Shown here piece by piece: positions 7,927 through 17,596 of a DNA stretch of 64,000 nucleotides. Made by a program: the position numbers and the translations under genes. Source of the stretch: Shewanella sp. SNU WT4 (GTDB taxonomy: Bacteria > Pseudomonadota > Gammaproteobacteria > Enterobacterales > Shewanellaceae); NCBI RefSeq assembly GCF_006494715.1, contig NZ_CP041151.1:868001-932000 (forward strand). Reading direction: 5' to 3'. The number at the start of each line of letters is the position of its first letter. The stretch's first letter is position 1. The notes under the pieces were generated by a model. The model did not search any database, was not told the DNA's origin, and saw only the letters and a program-made list of their open reading frames with translations.

Positions 7927-10425
7927 ATGAGAAGTATCTCATCTACCAAATTTTACTGGCTAACTTTCTTGGCAATTATCTTACTGAGTGGTTGTAATGG
8001 CCCGAGTGATGAATCTGGTAGTGGTAGTGGTAGTGGTGAAGATAATTTATCTATTAGTTTTCATACCGTAGAGCAGGGAATATGTGGTGGCGCTACCAAT
8101 TCGGTAAGTTTTGCCACAGGCTCAAGCATTTGTGTTAGCGCTAAGCTTAATGTTAAAGATGGCTCCAACGTGGGCCAAATGCTGAATTTTAGCAGTAGTT
8201 TTGCTGCTGTCACTCCCGCCACTAAATTGACCAATAGTGATGGTATCGCCCAAGTGATTATCACTAATGACGATAAAGCCCAAGGGGCTGGCAGCGTGAC
8301 GGCCAGTTTTACCACAATTGCAGCGACTAATTTAAGCGCGAGCGCTAATTATGAATTTGTGGCGGCGGTTGAGGATAAATCCAGATACCAACTCATTAGC
8401 AGTATTAACCTTAATGGCACGCCAGTCACCCGCATCAAAGTGGGTGAAACCGTGCAATTACAAGCGCTAGTGACAGATGACCAAAATCAAGCTGTGACTA
8501 ATGCTAAAGTGACGTTCAGTGCAGGTAATGCCAGTTTGCAGCCTGCCACTGCGCTCACCAATAACGCTGGCTTAGCGCAAATTCCATTTACCCCAAGCGT
8601 AAATGAATTAGGGGCGAGTGCGCTGACCGCAAGCATAGATCATAGCGGCCAAGTCATTACTAAGACCAGCTTATTTGAAGTGCTGAGTAATGATGTGGTT
8701 GAAGACAGTACTCAAATTAAGCTCGGCCATTTTGCCGATGGTACATTTATCAATGGTACTTTAGGGACTAGCTTACCTAAAGATAGCAATGGTAATTACC
8801 TGTTAAGTGCCATTGGTAGTTTTGGGCTAACAGCCTCGCTAGTGACTATCGATGAGCAAGGCAAAGTCACGCGTTTACAAACTCCAACCTCAGTGAGCTT
8901 TAGTTCAAATTGCTCGCTGGGTGGCAATGCCAAATTAGATACTCCGGTCACTAGCGTCGCAGGTGATGCTAAGGCCACCTTTGAAGATACTAGCTGCAGT
9001 GGTAACACTGAGCGCAATGATGAGATAATAGCGACTGCCTTAATTGGTAATCAGAGCCTGACAGCAACCTTGCCATTTATCTTAGCGCGCCAAACGTTAG
9101 CTAACTTAAGCTTTATCTCCGCTGAACCTAAGCAAATTCGCATTAAAGGCGCTGGCGGTACGGGTAGCAGTGAAAGCTCCTTAGTGACGTTTAAAGTCTT
9201 TAGTGCTAATGGTCAGCCTGCCGCGCAGCAAACGGTTGTATTTAGTCTAGATACTCTGGTGGGCGGGTTAAGCTTTGCCAATGGCCTTGGTAGCGCTACT
9301 GGCATCAGCAATGCACTGGGCGAAGTCAGTGTGCGGGTATTATCAGGCACAGTGCCAACACCTGTGCGAGTCACGGCAACAGCCACTGATGCTGACACTG
9401 GCATAAAAATCAGTAGTCAGTCCGAGCAGTTAACTGTTAATACCGGTTTGCCGCAGCAATTAGCCTTTAGTTTATCCACCACAACCTCAAACCCAGAGGC
9501 CGGTTCGCGGGACGGCACTAAAGTCACTATTACTGCCTATGCGGCTGATAATTTTTCCAACCCAGTACCTGATGACACTAGCATCAATTTTACTTCTGAA
9601 GGCGGTCAGATTGTACCTAGTTGTTTAACGGTTAATGGCAGCTGCAGCGTTGAGTGGACCTCAAGTGCGCCGCGAGTGCCTGATAATCGCATTACTATTT
9701 TGGCTTATGCCTTAGGTCATGAAACCTTTTTTGATACCAATGGTAATAACGTTTTTGATGCTGCCGATGGCGGAGTTATTGCTAAGGCTTGTATTGATGC
9801 TGTAGGTAATGCCCAGACTTGCTCGGGTAATGGCATGAATATTGAAACTTATCATAGCCAAGGCTTTAGCGATTTAGCCGCGCCATTTCGTGATGATAAT
9901 GAAAATAATCAATATGATATTGGTGAGAAGTACTTAAGTTTAGCTGACAATGGTGTCTATCCTGCAGCTGATGGCCGCTTTAACGGCCCTCAGTGCCAAG
10001 GTACTCTTTGTGGGCAAGGGGTGTTTAGTAAGAGTTATATTCGCAAAGCGCTAGTGATGACTATGTCAGGTTCAGATGCCTTAATGACAGTGTTCAGTGC
10101 TAATACCATTATTGCCAACCCTAGTGGTCAGCTAGTTACCCCTAATCTGCCAGCCTTGGCAGGTCAAAGCTTTAGAGTGAACTTAACTGACACATCAACG
10201 CCAGCGCAGGTTTTACCCGCAGGTACAGTGGTTACTGTGACCTCAAGTCTAGGTGCGATTAGTTTTAATGGGTATCAGGTGCCTAATACCAATAGCGCTG
10301 GTGGCACTAGCACTAACTTTACCCTCACTAATAATGGCGTTCCAGGTGCTGCGGTAGTCACTATTACGGCAACAACGCCAAGCAGTAAAGTCACGCAAAT
10401 GAACTTTACTGTGAACTTACAATAG
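7927..10425 (+). CDS. Large lipoprotein with Ig-like (Big_1/invasin-type) repeats
   Basis: This 832-residue protein begins with a lipoprotein signal ending in the lipobox LLSGC (Cys23), followed by a Ser/Gly linker. The remainder is a string of Ig-like beta-sandwich repeats, visible as recurring segments such as KVTFSAGNASLQPATALTNN, VTFKVFSANGQPAAQQTVVF, KVTITAYAADNFSNPVPDD and a final VTVTSSLGAISFNG block. Two Asp/Asn loops near residues 605 and 655 (DTNGNNVFDAADG, DDNENNQYDIGE) look like calcium-binding EF-hand or dockerin-type loops. It is probably anchored in the outer membrane. A role in adhesion or surface structure is inference from the fold only. It ends 20 bases before a strong terminator. 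Confidence 0.75.
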   Translation: MRSISSTKFYWLTFLAIILLSGCNGPSDESGSGSGSGEDNLSISFHTVEQGICGGATNSVSFATGSSICVSAKLNVKDGSNVGQMLNFSSSFAAVTPATKLTNSDGIAQVIITNDDKAQGAGSVTASFTTIAATNLSASANYEFVAAVEDKSRYQLISSINLNGTPVTRIKVGETVQLQALVTDDQNQAVTNAKVTFSAGNASLQPATALTNNAGLAQIPFTPSVNELGASALTASIDHSGQVITKTSLFEVLSNDVVEDSTQIKLGHFADGTFINGTLGTSLPKDSNGNYLLSAIGSFGLTASLVTIDEQGKVTRLQTPTSVSFSSNCSLGGNAKLDTPVTSVAGDAKATFEDTSCSGNTERNDEIIATALIGNQSLTATLPFILARQTLANLSFISAEPKQIRIKGAGGTGSSESSLVTFKVFSANGQPAAQQTVVFSLDTLVGGLSFANGLGSATGISNALGEVSVRVLSGTVPTPVRVTATATDADTGIKISSQSEQLTVNTGLPQQLAFSLSTTTSNPEAGSRDGTKVTITAYAADNFSNPVPDDTSINFTSEGGQIVPSCLTVNGSCSVEWTSSAPRVPDNRITILAYALGHETFFDTNGNNVFDAADGGVIAKACIDAVGNAQTCSGNGMNIETYHSQGFSDLAAPFRDDNENNQYDIGEKYLSLADNGVYPAADGRFNGPQCQGTLCGQGVFSKSYIRKALVMTMSGSDALMTVFSANTIIANPSGQLVTPNLPALAGQSFRVNLTDTSTPAQVLPAGTVVTVTSSLGAISFNGYQVPNTNSAGGTSTNFTLTNNGVPGAAVVTITATTPSSKVTQMNFTVNLQ

Positions 10426-10442
10426 TCCTTATTTTTTGCCAT

Positions 10443-10471
10443 AAAAAAGCCTGCATTCGCAGGCTTTTTTC
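10443..10471. terminator. Bidirectional terminator after the Ig-repeat lipoprotein
   Basis: The stem AAAAAGCCTGC / GCAGGCTTTTTT with an ATTC loop has A- and T-runs on either side, so it can terminate both the lipoprotein gene and the convergent TM2 gene. Confidence 0.9.
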
Positions 10472-10535
10472 GTTAGGGCACATTAATGCTGAAGTGAACT
10501 TAAGTCGTGTTAATTCAAAGATTCATTATATGAAA

Positions 10536-10874
10536 TCAGCACACATGTGAGCGGCGGCAATATTTTAGTTTGAATTGTACCGGATCCATGGTGAAGGTCT
10601 TAAAGGCATCAAACCAGCCCACCACACTTGGGATTAGTGTCCAGCAAAAGGCGAGGTACAAACTGCCTTTGAGTGGTTGACCTAGATAGAAGCGATGAGC
10701 CCCGACCCCGCCAAGTAATAAACTAAACCAAGCGGTAAGTTTCTGGCTTTTAAGGTGCAAGCTTGGGTCGATGCCAGCGAGTGCATCTAAGCTGAAATCG
10801 CACTGACATTGATGACAGGTTAAATCGCTATAGGCGATGGTGGCGCCACACTGATTACACAGTTGAGTTTGCAA
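10536..10874 (-). CDS. Zinc-ribbon and TM2-domain membrane protein
   Basis: The protein starts with a four-cysteine zinc ribbon (LCNQCGATI ... CHQC) and continues with a TM2 domain: two membrane helices joined by the signature GGVGAHRFYLGQ. I place the start at the TTG at 10874, preceded by GGAG with an 8-base spacer, giving 112 residues that begin just before the zinc ribbon. The frame is open further up to a GTG at 10955, but that codon has no ribosome-binding site. TM2 proteins are widespread small membrane proteins of unknown function. It is convergent with the lipoprotein gene. Confidence 0.72.
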   Translation of the reverse strand: MQTQLCNQCGATIAYSDLTCHQCQCDFSLDALAGIDPSLHLKSQKLTAWFSLLLGGVGAHRFYLGQPLKGSLYLAFCWTLIPSVVGWFDAFKTFTMDPVQFKLKYCRRSHVC

Positions 10875-11141
10875 TTGACCGACTCCAGTTAGGTGAACAT
10901 AGTGAGCTGCAATTATGCGTACAAGTGTTCGCTGAGATCTAGCAACGCGGATCACAAATTGAAAATATAGCTAGAAAACACAGCGAATCATGGCATGACC
11001 TCAGCCGTATTTTATTGATTTAGGCATTTACACTGGTGTTAAGTGATAGATGTTTCATTTGTTAACAATAAGTTGTAGCTTGTGTTGGTAAGCAGTTGTC
11101 ATCAAGCGCTGCTCAATAACAATAATAAGCATGAGGTCACT

Positions 11142-12518
11142 ATGGAATCTATTACTCAAATAATCAGCACTATTAATAGCTGGGTATGGGGGCCACCCAT
11201 GCTGGTATTAATTTTAGGGGTGGGGTTCTTTTTATCTTTGGGGCTTAAGTTAATGCCCGTTTTAAAGATAGGTTACGGATTTAAGTTGATGTGGTCAGGC
11301 CGTACCGCTGAAAGCGATGATGCTGTAAAAGGCGAGATCAGTCCTTATAACGCCTTGATGACTTCCTTATCGGCCACCATAGGCACAGGTAATATTGCTG
11401 GCGTAGCGACCGCTATTTTCATGGGGGGACCGGGCGCATTATTTTGGATGTGGTGCACAGCTATGGTGGGTATGGCCACTAAATACAGTGAAGCGGTACT
11501 GGCGGTTAAATATCGTGAAGTCGATGACCAAGGTAACCATGTTGGTGGCCCCATGTATTACATCAAAAATGGCCTAGGTAAAAAGTGGGCGTGGCTAGGA
11601 ACCCTGTTTGCTATTTTTGGCGCATTGGCCGGTTTTGGCATTGGCAATACTGTGCAAGCTAACTCAGTGGCTGAAGCGCTGGCGACAAGTTTTAATGTTC
11701 CTGCTTGGGCGTCCGGTACCACCATGATGGTGTTGGTGGGGTTAGTTCTCATGGGCGGGGTTAAGCGTTTAGCCGATATCTCAGGTAAATTAGTGCCCTT
11801 GATGACGGTTTTTTATGTGGGCGCAGGCCTTGGCGTGTTATTTATTTATGCCGATCAAATTCCGGCAGCGTTAGTGTTAGTGATTGAAAGCGCTTTTAAT
11901 CCAGTAGCTGCTCAAGGCGGTTTTGCCGGCGCTGCCGTATGGGCCGCAATTCATTTTGGGGTTGCACGCGGCGTGTTTTCAAATGAAGCCGGGCTTGGCA
12001 GCGCTGCAATTGCGCACGCAGCTGCCAAAACCAAAGATCCAGTGGCTCAAGGGTTAGTCGCCATGCTTGGAACCTTTATCGATACCATCATCGTGTGCTC
12101 TATCACGGGGTTAGCCATTATAGTCACGGGGGCGTGGACATCGGGGGCTAATGGCGCTGCGCTCACATCCCATGCCTTCTCCCAAGCTTTGCCTATGGGC
12201 AATTATATTGTGGCTATTTCTTTAACTGTCTTTGCTTTTACCACCATTTTGGGCTGGAGTCTTTATAGTGAAAAGTGCGCTCAGTATCTGTTTGGCACAC
12301 GGGTGATAACGCCCTTTCGATGGTTGTGGACATTAGCTGTACCGCTTGGAGCTATCAGTTCCCTCGATTTTATTTGGTTGCTGGCTGATACCTTAAATGC
12401 GCTGATGGCCATCCCGAACTTAATCGCCTTGATTTTATTAAGCCCAGTGATTTTTGGCTTAAGCCGCGAGTATTTTAAACGCCGTAAAGAGGCTTTAGCT
12501 AAGCAGTCGCTGAATTGA
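11142..12518 (+). CDS. Sodium:alanine/glycine symporter (AGCS family)
   Basis: This predicted 458-residue inner-membrane carrier takes up alanine or glycine with sodium. Family hallmarks are the N-terminal WVWGPPMLVLILGVGFFLSL, the conserved segment SLSATIGTGNIAGVATAI near residue 90, the loop GGPMYYIKNGLGKKW, and FSNEAGLGSAAIAHAAA in the second half. About ten hydrophobic segments are visible. The start is the ATG at 11142, preceded by GAGGT; the frame extends to a GTG at 11082, but the extra residues are hydrophilic and absent from the family. It is a single gene with its own terminator. No glycine-riboswitch-like structure was seen upstream. Confidence 0.92.
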   Translation: MESITQIISTINSWVWGPPMLVLILGVGFFLSLGLKLMPVLKIGYGFKLMWSGRTAESDDAVKGEISPYNALMTSLSATIGTGNIAGVATAIFMGGPGALFWMWCTAMVGMATKYSEAVLAVKYREVDDQGNHVGGPMYYIKNGLGKKWAWLGTLFAIFGALAGFGIGNTVQANSVAEALATSFNVPAWASGTTMMVLVGLVLMGGVKRLADISGKLVPLMTVFYVGAGLGVLFIYADQIPAALVLVIESAFNPVAAQGGFAGAAVWAAIHFGVARGVFSNEAGLGSAAIAHAAAKTKDPVAQGLVAMLGTFIDTIIVCSITGLAIIVTGAWTSGANGAALTSHAFSQALPMGNYIVAISLTVFAFTTILGWSLYSEKCAQYLFGTRVITPFRWLWTLAVPLGAISSLDFIWLLADTLNALMAIPNLIALILLSPVIFGLSREYFKRRKEALAKQSLN

Positions 12519-12630
12519 TTAATACCGTTGGGTTTTATGATTGCTAGGTATTAAGGGGTAAGAATGGGGCGCAACTAAGTTAGCTTAGCTTTACAATTTG
12601 CTAGCCATGTTTTTTTAAGCATAACTTGCT

Positions 12631-12665
12631 AACCATGGTCATTATCAACAATGGCCATGGTTTTT
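12631..12665 (+). terminator. Intrinsic terminator after the amino-acid symporter
   Basis: A 13-bp stem (AACCATGGTCATT / AATGGCCATGGTT, one G-U pair) with a 6-base loop is followed by TTTTT. It lies about 110 bases after the symporter stop. Confidence 0.8.
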
Positions 12666-12766
12666 AGTTTATTAAGGACGTTTATTGAGCATTCAGTTGA
12701 GTGCAGATTTAGCCGATTACCGATTGAGTGGTTTGATTGTGTAGGCTGCGAGCAACCTAACTATGC

Positions 12767-14119
12767 CTAGTCGCTACTGTTATCAAATTCTGTTTCATCG
12801 GTAAATTCTGCAATAGGGTCAACTACTGGTAAGTCGGTAAATAGGCGCTGGAAGTGACGTTGCACCCCTTTTAAGTTAATTTCGGCCAAGCCAGAGGCAA
12901 AGCCAAACCAAGCATAGAGGCCGCTGTAGTCTTCAAACATGGAAGGTAAGTACTGAGGTTTATCAATAACCCCTTGCTGATAGGCTTGATAAATCGCGGG
13001 AATATCTTCAATGGCAAGTTTGCCAACAAACAACATAGGGATAAGTTCTGGTAAGCCCGCGGTAATGGCGGCGCGAATGAAGTTAATGTTTTCAACATAG
13101 CCGCGCACATAAGAAATGTCTTTAGTGAAATAGCTGCCACCGCGCACATCGCCGCCGCGAAATACCCTTTGGGTGATGCGATAGCTGTCGGTGGCACTTA
13201 AGTTGCGTTCACGGAAATGACTAAATACTTCAATAAAATCAGCGCCATTTTCCGCCATGTTGACGGCTTCAATGCGATCGCTAATGCGCCGCGCTCGGCC
13301 AGGGGTTGAGCTTAAGGTGAGCATTTCTAGTAATACCGCCAAGCCTTCTTGGGTAGCGGCTACTCGCGGCGAACCGACCCCAAGCCAGCTGGCATAGGGC
13401 TGAGCGCGGCCATTTAAGGTGGTGCCTACATGCACCCAGCCTTCGTGGACTTCATAGATATTTAAATCCGCTTCACTGAACTTAGCATGGCTACTTATTT
13501 TTATGGTATCGCCACCGACTGCCGCGTCCGACATGATGCCGTCGCTGAGGCGCACCCGAATATCATCACTATGAAAATAACTATTTAACCGTCGACTTAA
13601 TTCATCCACAGCGTAGCTGGCATCCAGTATCTTGGGGTGCTGACTATTGGCGCGTTTAGCGGCGGGGAGGGAAAATAAGTAGCTTAGGCGGTCACCTAAC
13701 TGCTTGATGCTATGACGATCGCCATGCAGTTTTTGGGTGGATGAACCGTACAGTTGACTGCTGAGCTCACCAAAACGTTTATTGCCGCGATTTTCAAGCA
13801 TTTCAATCACAAGTAAATATTGATCGGCGGTTTTACTTAGAATTTTGCCTAATGGATCGCGATGGCCAAGTTTGCGACGAATAGCCACTTTTAAATCCAG
13901 CAAAGCTAACGTTAATTCGCGCGGATAAAAAGGCAGAGGTCGCTGCTGATAAAAGGCTTGATCAATGGTGGGTAGGCGATTGGGGGTTTGTAAAAAGGTA
14001 TGCTCGTATTCTCTTGGCCATTTTATGGCATCGAGAATCTGGATCGGTTTTTGGATCCGAATCAATTCATCAGACAGTGATTTTAAATTTTCTTTATATG
14101 CTAAGGAAATTGATGTCAT
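12767..14119 (-). CDS. DUF1704 / QEGLA-motif protein, putative zinc carboxypeptidase
   Basis: This 450-residue cytosolic protein belongs to the DUF1704 family, named in bacteria for flavohaemoglobin expression and the QEGLA motif. It has HEGWVH (HExxxH) near residues 225-230 and TQEGLAVLLE near 256, whose Glu is the probable third zinc ligand. The same motif pair defines the eukaryotic MATCAP tubulin carboxypeptidases, so a C-terminal peptidase activity is a reasonable inference. The start at 14119 follows AAGGA by 7 bases; an ATG six codons upstream lacks a site. It is divergent from rimK, which adds C-terminal glutamates to ribosomal protein S6. The pairing suggests opposing activities but proves nothing. 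Confidence 0.85.
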   Translation of the reverse strand: MTSISLAYKENLKSLSDELIRIQKPIQILDAIKWPREYEHTFLQTPNRLPTIDQAFYQQRPLPFYPRELTLALLDLKVAIRRKLGHRDPLGKILSKTADQYLLVIEMLENRGNKRFGELSSQLYGSSTQKLHGDRHSIKQLGDRLSYLFSLPAAKRANSQHPKILDASYAVDELSRRLNSYFHSDDIRVRLSDGIMSDAAVGGDTIKISSHAKFSEADLNIYEVHEGWVHVGTTLNGRAQPYASWLGVGSPRVAATQEGLAVLLEMLTLSSTPGRARRISDRIEAVNMAENGADFIEVFSHFRERNLSATDSYRITQRVFRGGDVRGGSYFTKDISYVRGYVENINFIRAAITAGLPELIPMLFVGKLAIEDIPAIYQAYQQGVIDKPQYLPSMFEDYSGLYAWFGFASGLAEINLKGVQRHFQRLFTDLPVVDPIAEFTDETEFDNSSD

Positions 14120-14421
14120 CTTGATGTCCTTTATCAAACCTTTTTTGAGTGTATATCAAGTTAGTGAAAAATCAGAACATTTCGTCAAATGATGCCAAAA
14201 TGTTGCTTGTTTTATGGTTTTTACTCAAGTGCCGCTTGCATTGATAAGGGGTTGCCACTTTGATTTTCCCACTCCTACTCGCTTTTATACGAGTTTCGTT
14301 GTTTTTGTGTGTTGCTAGGCTAAATAAATGTTGGTTAAATGTTTGAAATTGCTTGCGCCAGGTCACTGAATAGACAAAAATCTCTTTGCCGTCTTGGCCT
14401 TTTATTTTGGGTGTACGTATC

Positions 14422-15327
14422 GTGAAAATAGGAATTTTGTCCCAACATCCTGAGTTGTATTCCACGCAGCGCTTACTTACTGCATGTATTAGCCGCGGCC
14501 ACGAGGCGCAGGTGATTAATACAGTCAATTGTTATATGAATATCAATTCGGTAAAGCCGAGCATCCATTTTGAAGGGCAAGATTTAGTGGGATTTGATGC
14601 CGTGATCCCGCGCATTGGCGCCGGTGTGACCTTTTATGGCTGCGCCTTAGTGCGGCAATTTGAAATGATGGGGGTGTTTGCCGCTAACGATTCCATCTCG
14701 ATTGCGCGCTCACGGGATAAATTGCGAGCGTTACAGTTGCTATCGCGCAAAGGTATTGGCATGCCTATTACTGGCTTTGCCTGTAAGCCGGATGATATTT
14801 CAGATCTCATCAATATGGTGGGCGGCGCGCCCTTGGTGATTAAATTACTGGAAGGCACTCAAGGCATAGGTGTCGTGCTGGCAGAAACTAAAAAAGCGGC
14901 TGAAAGCGTGATTGAGGCGTTTTTAGGCCTTAAGACCAACATATTGATTCAAGAATTTATTAAAGAATCTAAGGGCAGTGATATTCGCTGTTTCGTTGTG
15001 GGCGATAAAGTGGTGGCCTCCATGCGCAGACAAGGCCCTGAAGGAGATTTTCGCTCCAATTTACATTTAGGTGGAGTCGGCGAGAAAGTTAAAATTACGC
15101 CGCAAGAGCGTAAAACGGCGATAGCCGCTGTTAAAGCCATGGGATTAGTAGTGGCAGGGGTTGATATTTTACGTTCCGATAGAGGCCCGTTAGTGCTTGA
15201 AGTGAATTCATCACCAGGGCTTGAAGGCATAGAAAATTGTACTGGCATAGCCATTGCTGAAAGTATTATTGAGCTAATCGAAAAAGAAGTGATGGCGCGT
15301 AAGGTTAATCGCAAAGTGATAGCTTAA
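14422..15327 (+). CDS. rimK: Ribosomal protein S6 modification protein RimK
   Basis: RimK is an ATP-grasp ligase that adds glutamate residues to the C-terminus of ribosomal protein S6. The 301-residue protein aligns along its length with E. coli Rim[71 protein letters not shown], and the C-terminal [17 protein letters not shown] carrying metal-binding Glu and Asn. I use the GTG at 14422 as start because it aligns with the E. coli initiator; the frame continues upstream but that part is not family-like. It is divergent from the DUF1704 gene across a 302-bp gap in which I could not pick out promoters with confidence. Confidence 0.93.
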   Translation: MKIGILSQHPELYSTQRLLTACISRGHEAQVINTVNCYMNINSVKPSIHFEGQDLVGFDAVIPRIGAGVTFYGCALVRQFEMMGVFAANDSISIARSRDKLRALQLLSRKGIGMPITGFACKPDDISDLINMVGGAPLVIKLLEGTQGIGVVLAETKKAAESVIEAFLGLKTNILIQEFIKESKGSDIRCFVVGDKVVASMRRQGPEGDFRSNLHLGGVGEKVKITPQERKTAIAAVKAMGLVVAGVDILRSDRGPLVLEVNSSPGLEGIENCTGIAIAESIIELIEKEVMARKVNRKVIA

Positions 15328-15366
15328 CGCAAAAATAAGCGTAAGCCGCTCAGGCGTTTTATTGGA

Positions 15367-15390
15367 TTAAGCCCGCTATTGCGGGCTTAA
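15367..15390. terminator. Hairpin between convergent rimK and porin genes
   Basis: A 9-bp perfect stem (TTAAGCCCGC / GCGGGCTTAA region, TATT loop) lies between the two convergent stops. T-tracts are short on both sides. Confidence 0.6.
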
Positions 15391-15418
15391 TTGTCAGCTA
15401 AATTTATAAAAACTAACT

Positions 15419-16108
15419 TTATAAATCAAAGCCGTATGAATAGCCTAATACCACTTTAGGATCGTCAGTCTTAAGGTCAGTGTCTGTGATCATAAAGCTC
15501 ACTGTGCCAATCGTAGTTTCGGCATTAAGCGCAATGTTGTAATCAGAATAGTCTTTTTGATCGAACCAATCTTGGATCACATCACCGCTTGAATAACCAT
15601 AATGAATATTGATTGAGTAAGTCTCGTTAACTGGGATACCTATGTCGGCAGTGAGATAACCATAATCTTCTTTATCCACACCTTCAGAGACTATGTCATC
15701 TGATGCATTGACCACATGAGAGTAACCCAGAGTGAACCACTTCCAACCAATGGAGCCATAGATTTCGCCCAAATCTATTTTATCGTCAGCATCTGGATAG
15801 GCGTAGTAGATATAACCAATGTCATACGCGAAATCGCCATAGCTGTTGGCATATCCGCCAGCTAAATCAAGTTCATAACTAGTGTCGGTACCAAAGTCGA
15901 CATTTGATGCCCAGCTGGAAAGATAAAAGCCTGATTCATGCTCATAATCTAAACCGCCTTGCACTGCGGTGGCATCAGCAGTTTGCGTGACGCCGCGCCA
16001 AATGTAATTAGAAGTAACTCCAATATTGCCAGATACCGCAGCGCTTGCGATACCCGACACCATACTTGTAGCCACGATAATGGCTATGCTTGTTAATCGA
16101 GTGCTCAT
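15419..16108 (-). CDS. TorF-family putative outer-membrane porin
   Basis: This 229-residue protein has a signal peptide ending ASA near residue 23. It is followed by a small beta-barrel with alternating aromatic strands (SGNIGVTSNYIWRGVTQT, GFYLSSWASNV, YGDFAYDIGYIYYAYP, KVVLGYSYGFDL). SNYIWRGV near the N-terminus is the hallmark of the TorF/TIGR02001 family, often found in Shewanella and related genera. The terminal aromatic-containing strand fits BAM-dependent insertion. The substrate is unknown. It stands alone between rimK and HU. Confidence 0.82.
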   Translation of the reverse strand: MSTRLTSIAIIVATSMVSGIASAAVSGNIGVTSNYIWRGVTQTADATAVQGGLDYEHESGFYLSSWASNVDFGTDTSYELDLAGGYANSYGDFAYDIGYIYYAYPDADDKIDLGEIYGSIGWKWFTLGYSHVVNASDDIVSEGVDKEDYGYLTADIGIPVNETYSINIHYGYSSGDVIQDWFDQKDYSDYNIALNAETTIGTVSFMITDTDLKTDDPKVVLGYSYGFDL

Positions 16109-16276
16109 GCTATTTCCCTTTATTATTAGATGTTTAATTTAAACCTAATGCAAATGGTTACAGCAAATTTGCAAAACTGCAGGTTGTTCTAACGCTAGTG
16201 AGTTTTTGCTTGTCACTATTTGTCGCAGCTATCTAATTCTCAATTCTTATGCTTATGTTAAGCGCTGAATAAGGGC

Positions 16277-16549
16277 TTAATTTAATGAATCACGTAAGCC
16301 TTTGCCTGCTTTAAACTTGGGGATTTTTGCCGCTGGAATTTGAATTTCTTTACCGGTTTGTGGATTGCGACCGGTACGGGCTGAGCGAGTCGCTATCTCA
16401 AATGAGCCAAATCCAACCAATGAGATCTTGTCACCATTTTTCATGGCTTCAGTTACCGCCATTTCAAACGATTTCAGCGCGCGGTTTGCTTGTGCTTTTG
16501 ACAGATCGGCATTTTCGGCAATTTTGGCAACCAGTTCAGCTTTGTTCAT
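16277..16549 (-). CDS. HU-family DNA-binding protein
   Basis: A 90-residue nucleoid protein of standard HU length. [20 protein letters not shown] begins the dimerisation helices, [14 protein letters not shown] starts the beta saddle, and [16 protein letters not shown] is the DNA-minor-groove arm. The sequence lacks the IHF-specific substitutions, so it is HU rather than IHF. Whether it is the alpha or beta subunit cannot be decided by eye. It is transcribed alone. Confidence 0.93.
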   Translation of the reverse strand: MNKAELVAKIAENADLSKAQANRALKSFEMAVTEAMKNGDKISLVGFGSFEIATRSARTGRNPQTGKEIQIPAAKIPKFKAGKGLRDSLN

Positions 16550-16737
16550 TATCGTGTCCTTCCTTAGAGAGTGATGTTTTCATGTAACATGCCACAGCAC
16601 ATTCTTGATTGGAAGTTGTTGTTGCTTAAAATTGACTCAATATGATGAGTTTTTACACTAGGGGTTTTAATGGCTCGCCAATTTGTGCGCATAGCTTTGA
16701 TTGTTATGGACTCTGCAGCGCGCAATATCATTAAGGA

Positions 16738-17535
16738 TTAACCTTCTAATATTTGATGCAACAAGCGTTTCACTAGTTTGGGCTCAAACGGCTTATCACA
16801 CACGGCGTCTACTCCTGAATGAGAGATTTGATTCAGTTTATATTCATCGGCTTCTGATGTGACCATTAAAATCGGGGTGTGGCTATTTTCACTGTCTTCT
16901 CGAATAAAGCGCGTTAAACACAAGCCATCCATAGTTGGCATATTGAAATCTGTCACGACTAAGTCAAAATATTGCTGTTGAAATAATAATTTAGCCTCAC
17001 TGCCATCGCTTGCTTCAGTAATGTTTCTGAAACCTAAATTATTGAGTGTGCGGCGAATAATATTGCGCGACAATTTTGAGTCATCAACTAACAATACGCG
17101 CAGTTCATGAGGGTCTAAATATTCAAGTTCGATTTCTTGATGGCTGAGTAAATCGGCGGCTGAAACGAGCGCGGTATGCAAATTATCCCGTGAAAAGGGT
17201 TTAGGTAAAATGGCAACCACCCCAGATTGCTTATAAGCATCTAATTGGGCGAATCGGGATTCACTCGAGACTAGCATTAACAAGATATTTTCAAGATCAG
17301 GATCTTGTTTAATGTATTTGACGAGATCAAGCGCTGTGCCGTCGGCAAAGTGCATAGCGCAAGCAATCACATCGGGATGGCATTGCTTAGCTTCGGCCTT
17401 AGCGGAAGTGATACTATCTGCCGTCTGAATATTACACACGCCTTCATCATGTAATCTTTCCATGATGATTTTCTGCTGCATAGGTGACGGCTCAACTAAT
17501 AATAACGTGAGGTCACTAATATCAAACTGGCTCAT
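16738..17535 (-). CDS. Double-receiver response regulator, first receiver degenerate
   Basis: This 265-residue protein is made of two CheY-like receiver domains and no output domain. In the first (about residues 8-125) the acidic pocket is VEPS and the phospho-acceptor region reads DVIACAMHFADG, so the acceptor Asp is missing; the late Lys (LPKPF) is kept. The second (about 143-262) is canonical: VDDS, TDFNMPTMDG with the acceptor Asp, the TS in MVTSEAD, and DKPF. It probably acts as a phosphorylated adaptor or CheY-like signal carrier. No kinase gene is adjacent. Confidence 0.83.
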   Translation of the reverse strand: MSQFDISDLTLLLVEPSPMQQKIIMERLHDEGVCNIQTADSITSAKAEAKQCHPDVIACAMHFADGTALDLVKYIKQDPDLENILLMLVSSESRFAQLDAYKQSGVVAILPKPFSRDNLHTALVSAADLLSHQEIELEYLDPHELRVLLVDDSKLSRNIIRRTLNNLGFRNITEASDGSEAKLLFQQQYFDLVVTDFNMPTMDGLCLTRFIREDSENSHTPILMVTSEADEYKLNQISHSGVDAVCDKPFEPKLVKRLLHQILEG

Positions 17536-17596
17536 AAATCCCTTAGGTCATATTCCATCCTTTGACTAAGTATTTACCAGACTGACAAGTTTGCAA

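Noticed and set aside
11000..11141. Glycine riboswitch before the alanine/glycine symporter
   Set aside because: No tandem aptamer-like conserved segments or structure found in the leader.
14172..14528. 118-codon minus-strand frame between DUF1704 and rimK
   Set aside because: Overlaps the rimK coding start and has no family-like features; judged a shadow frame.
16277..16549. IHF subunit
   Set aside because: The arm and N-terminal sequence are HU-type, so HU was called.
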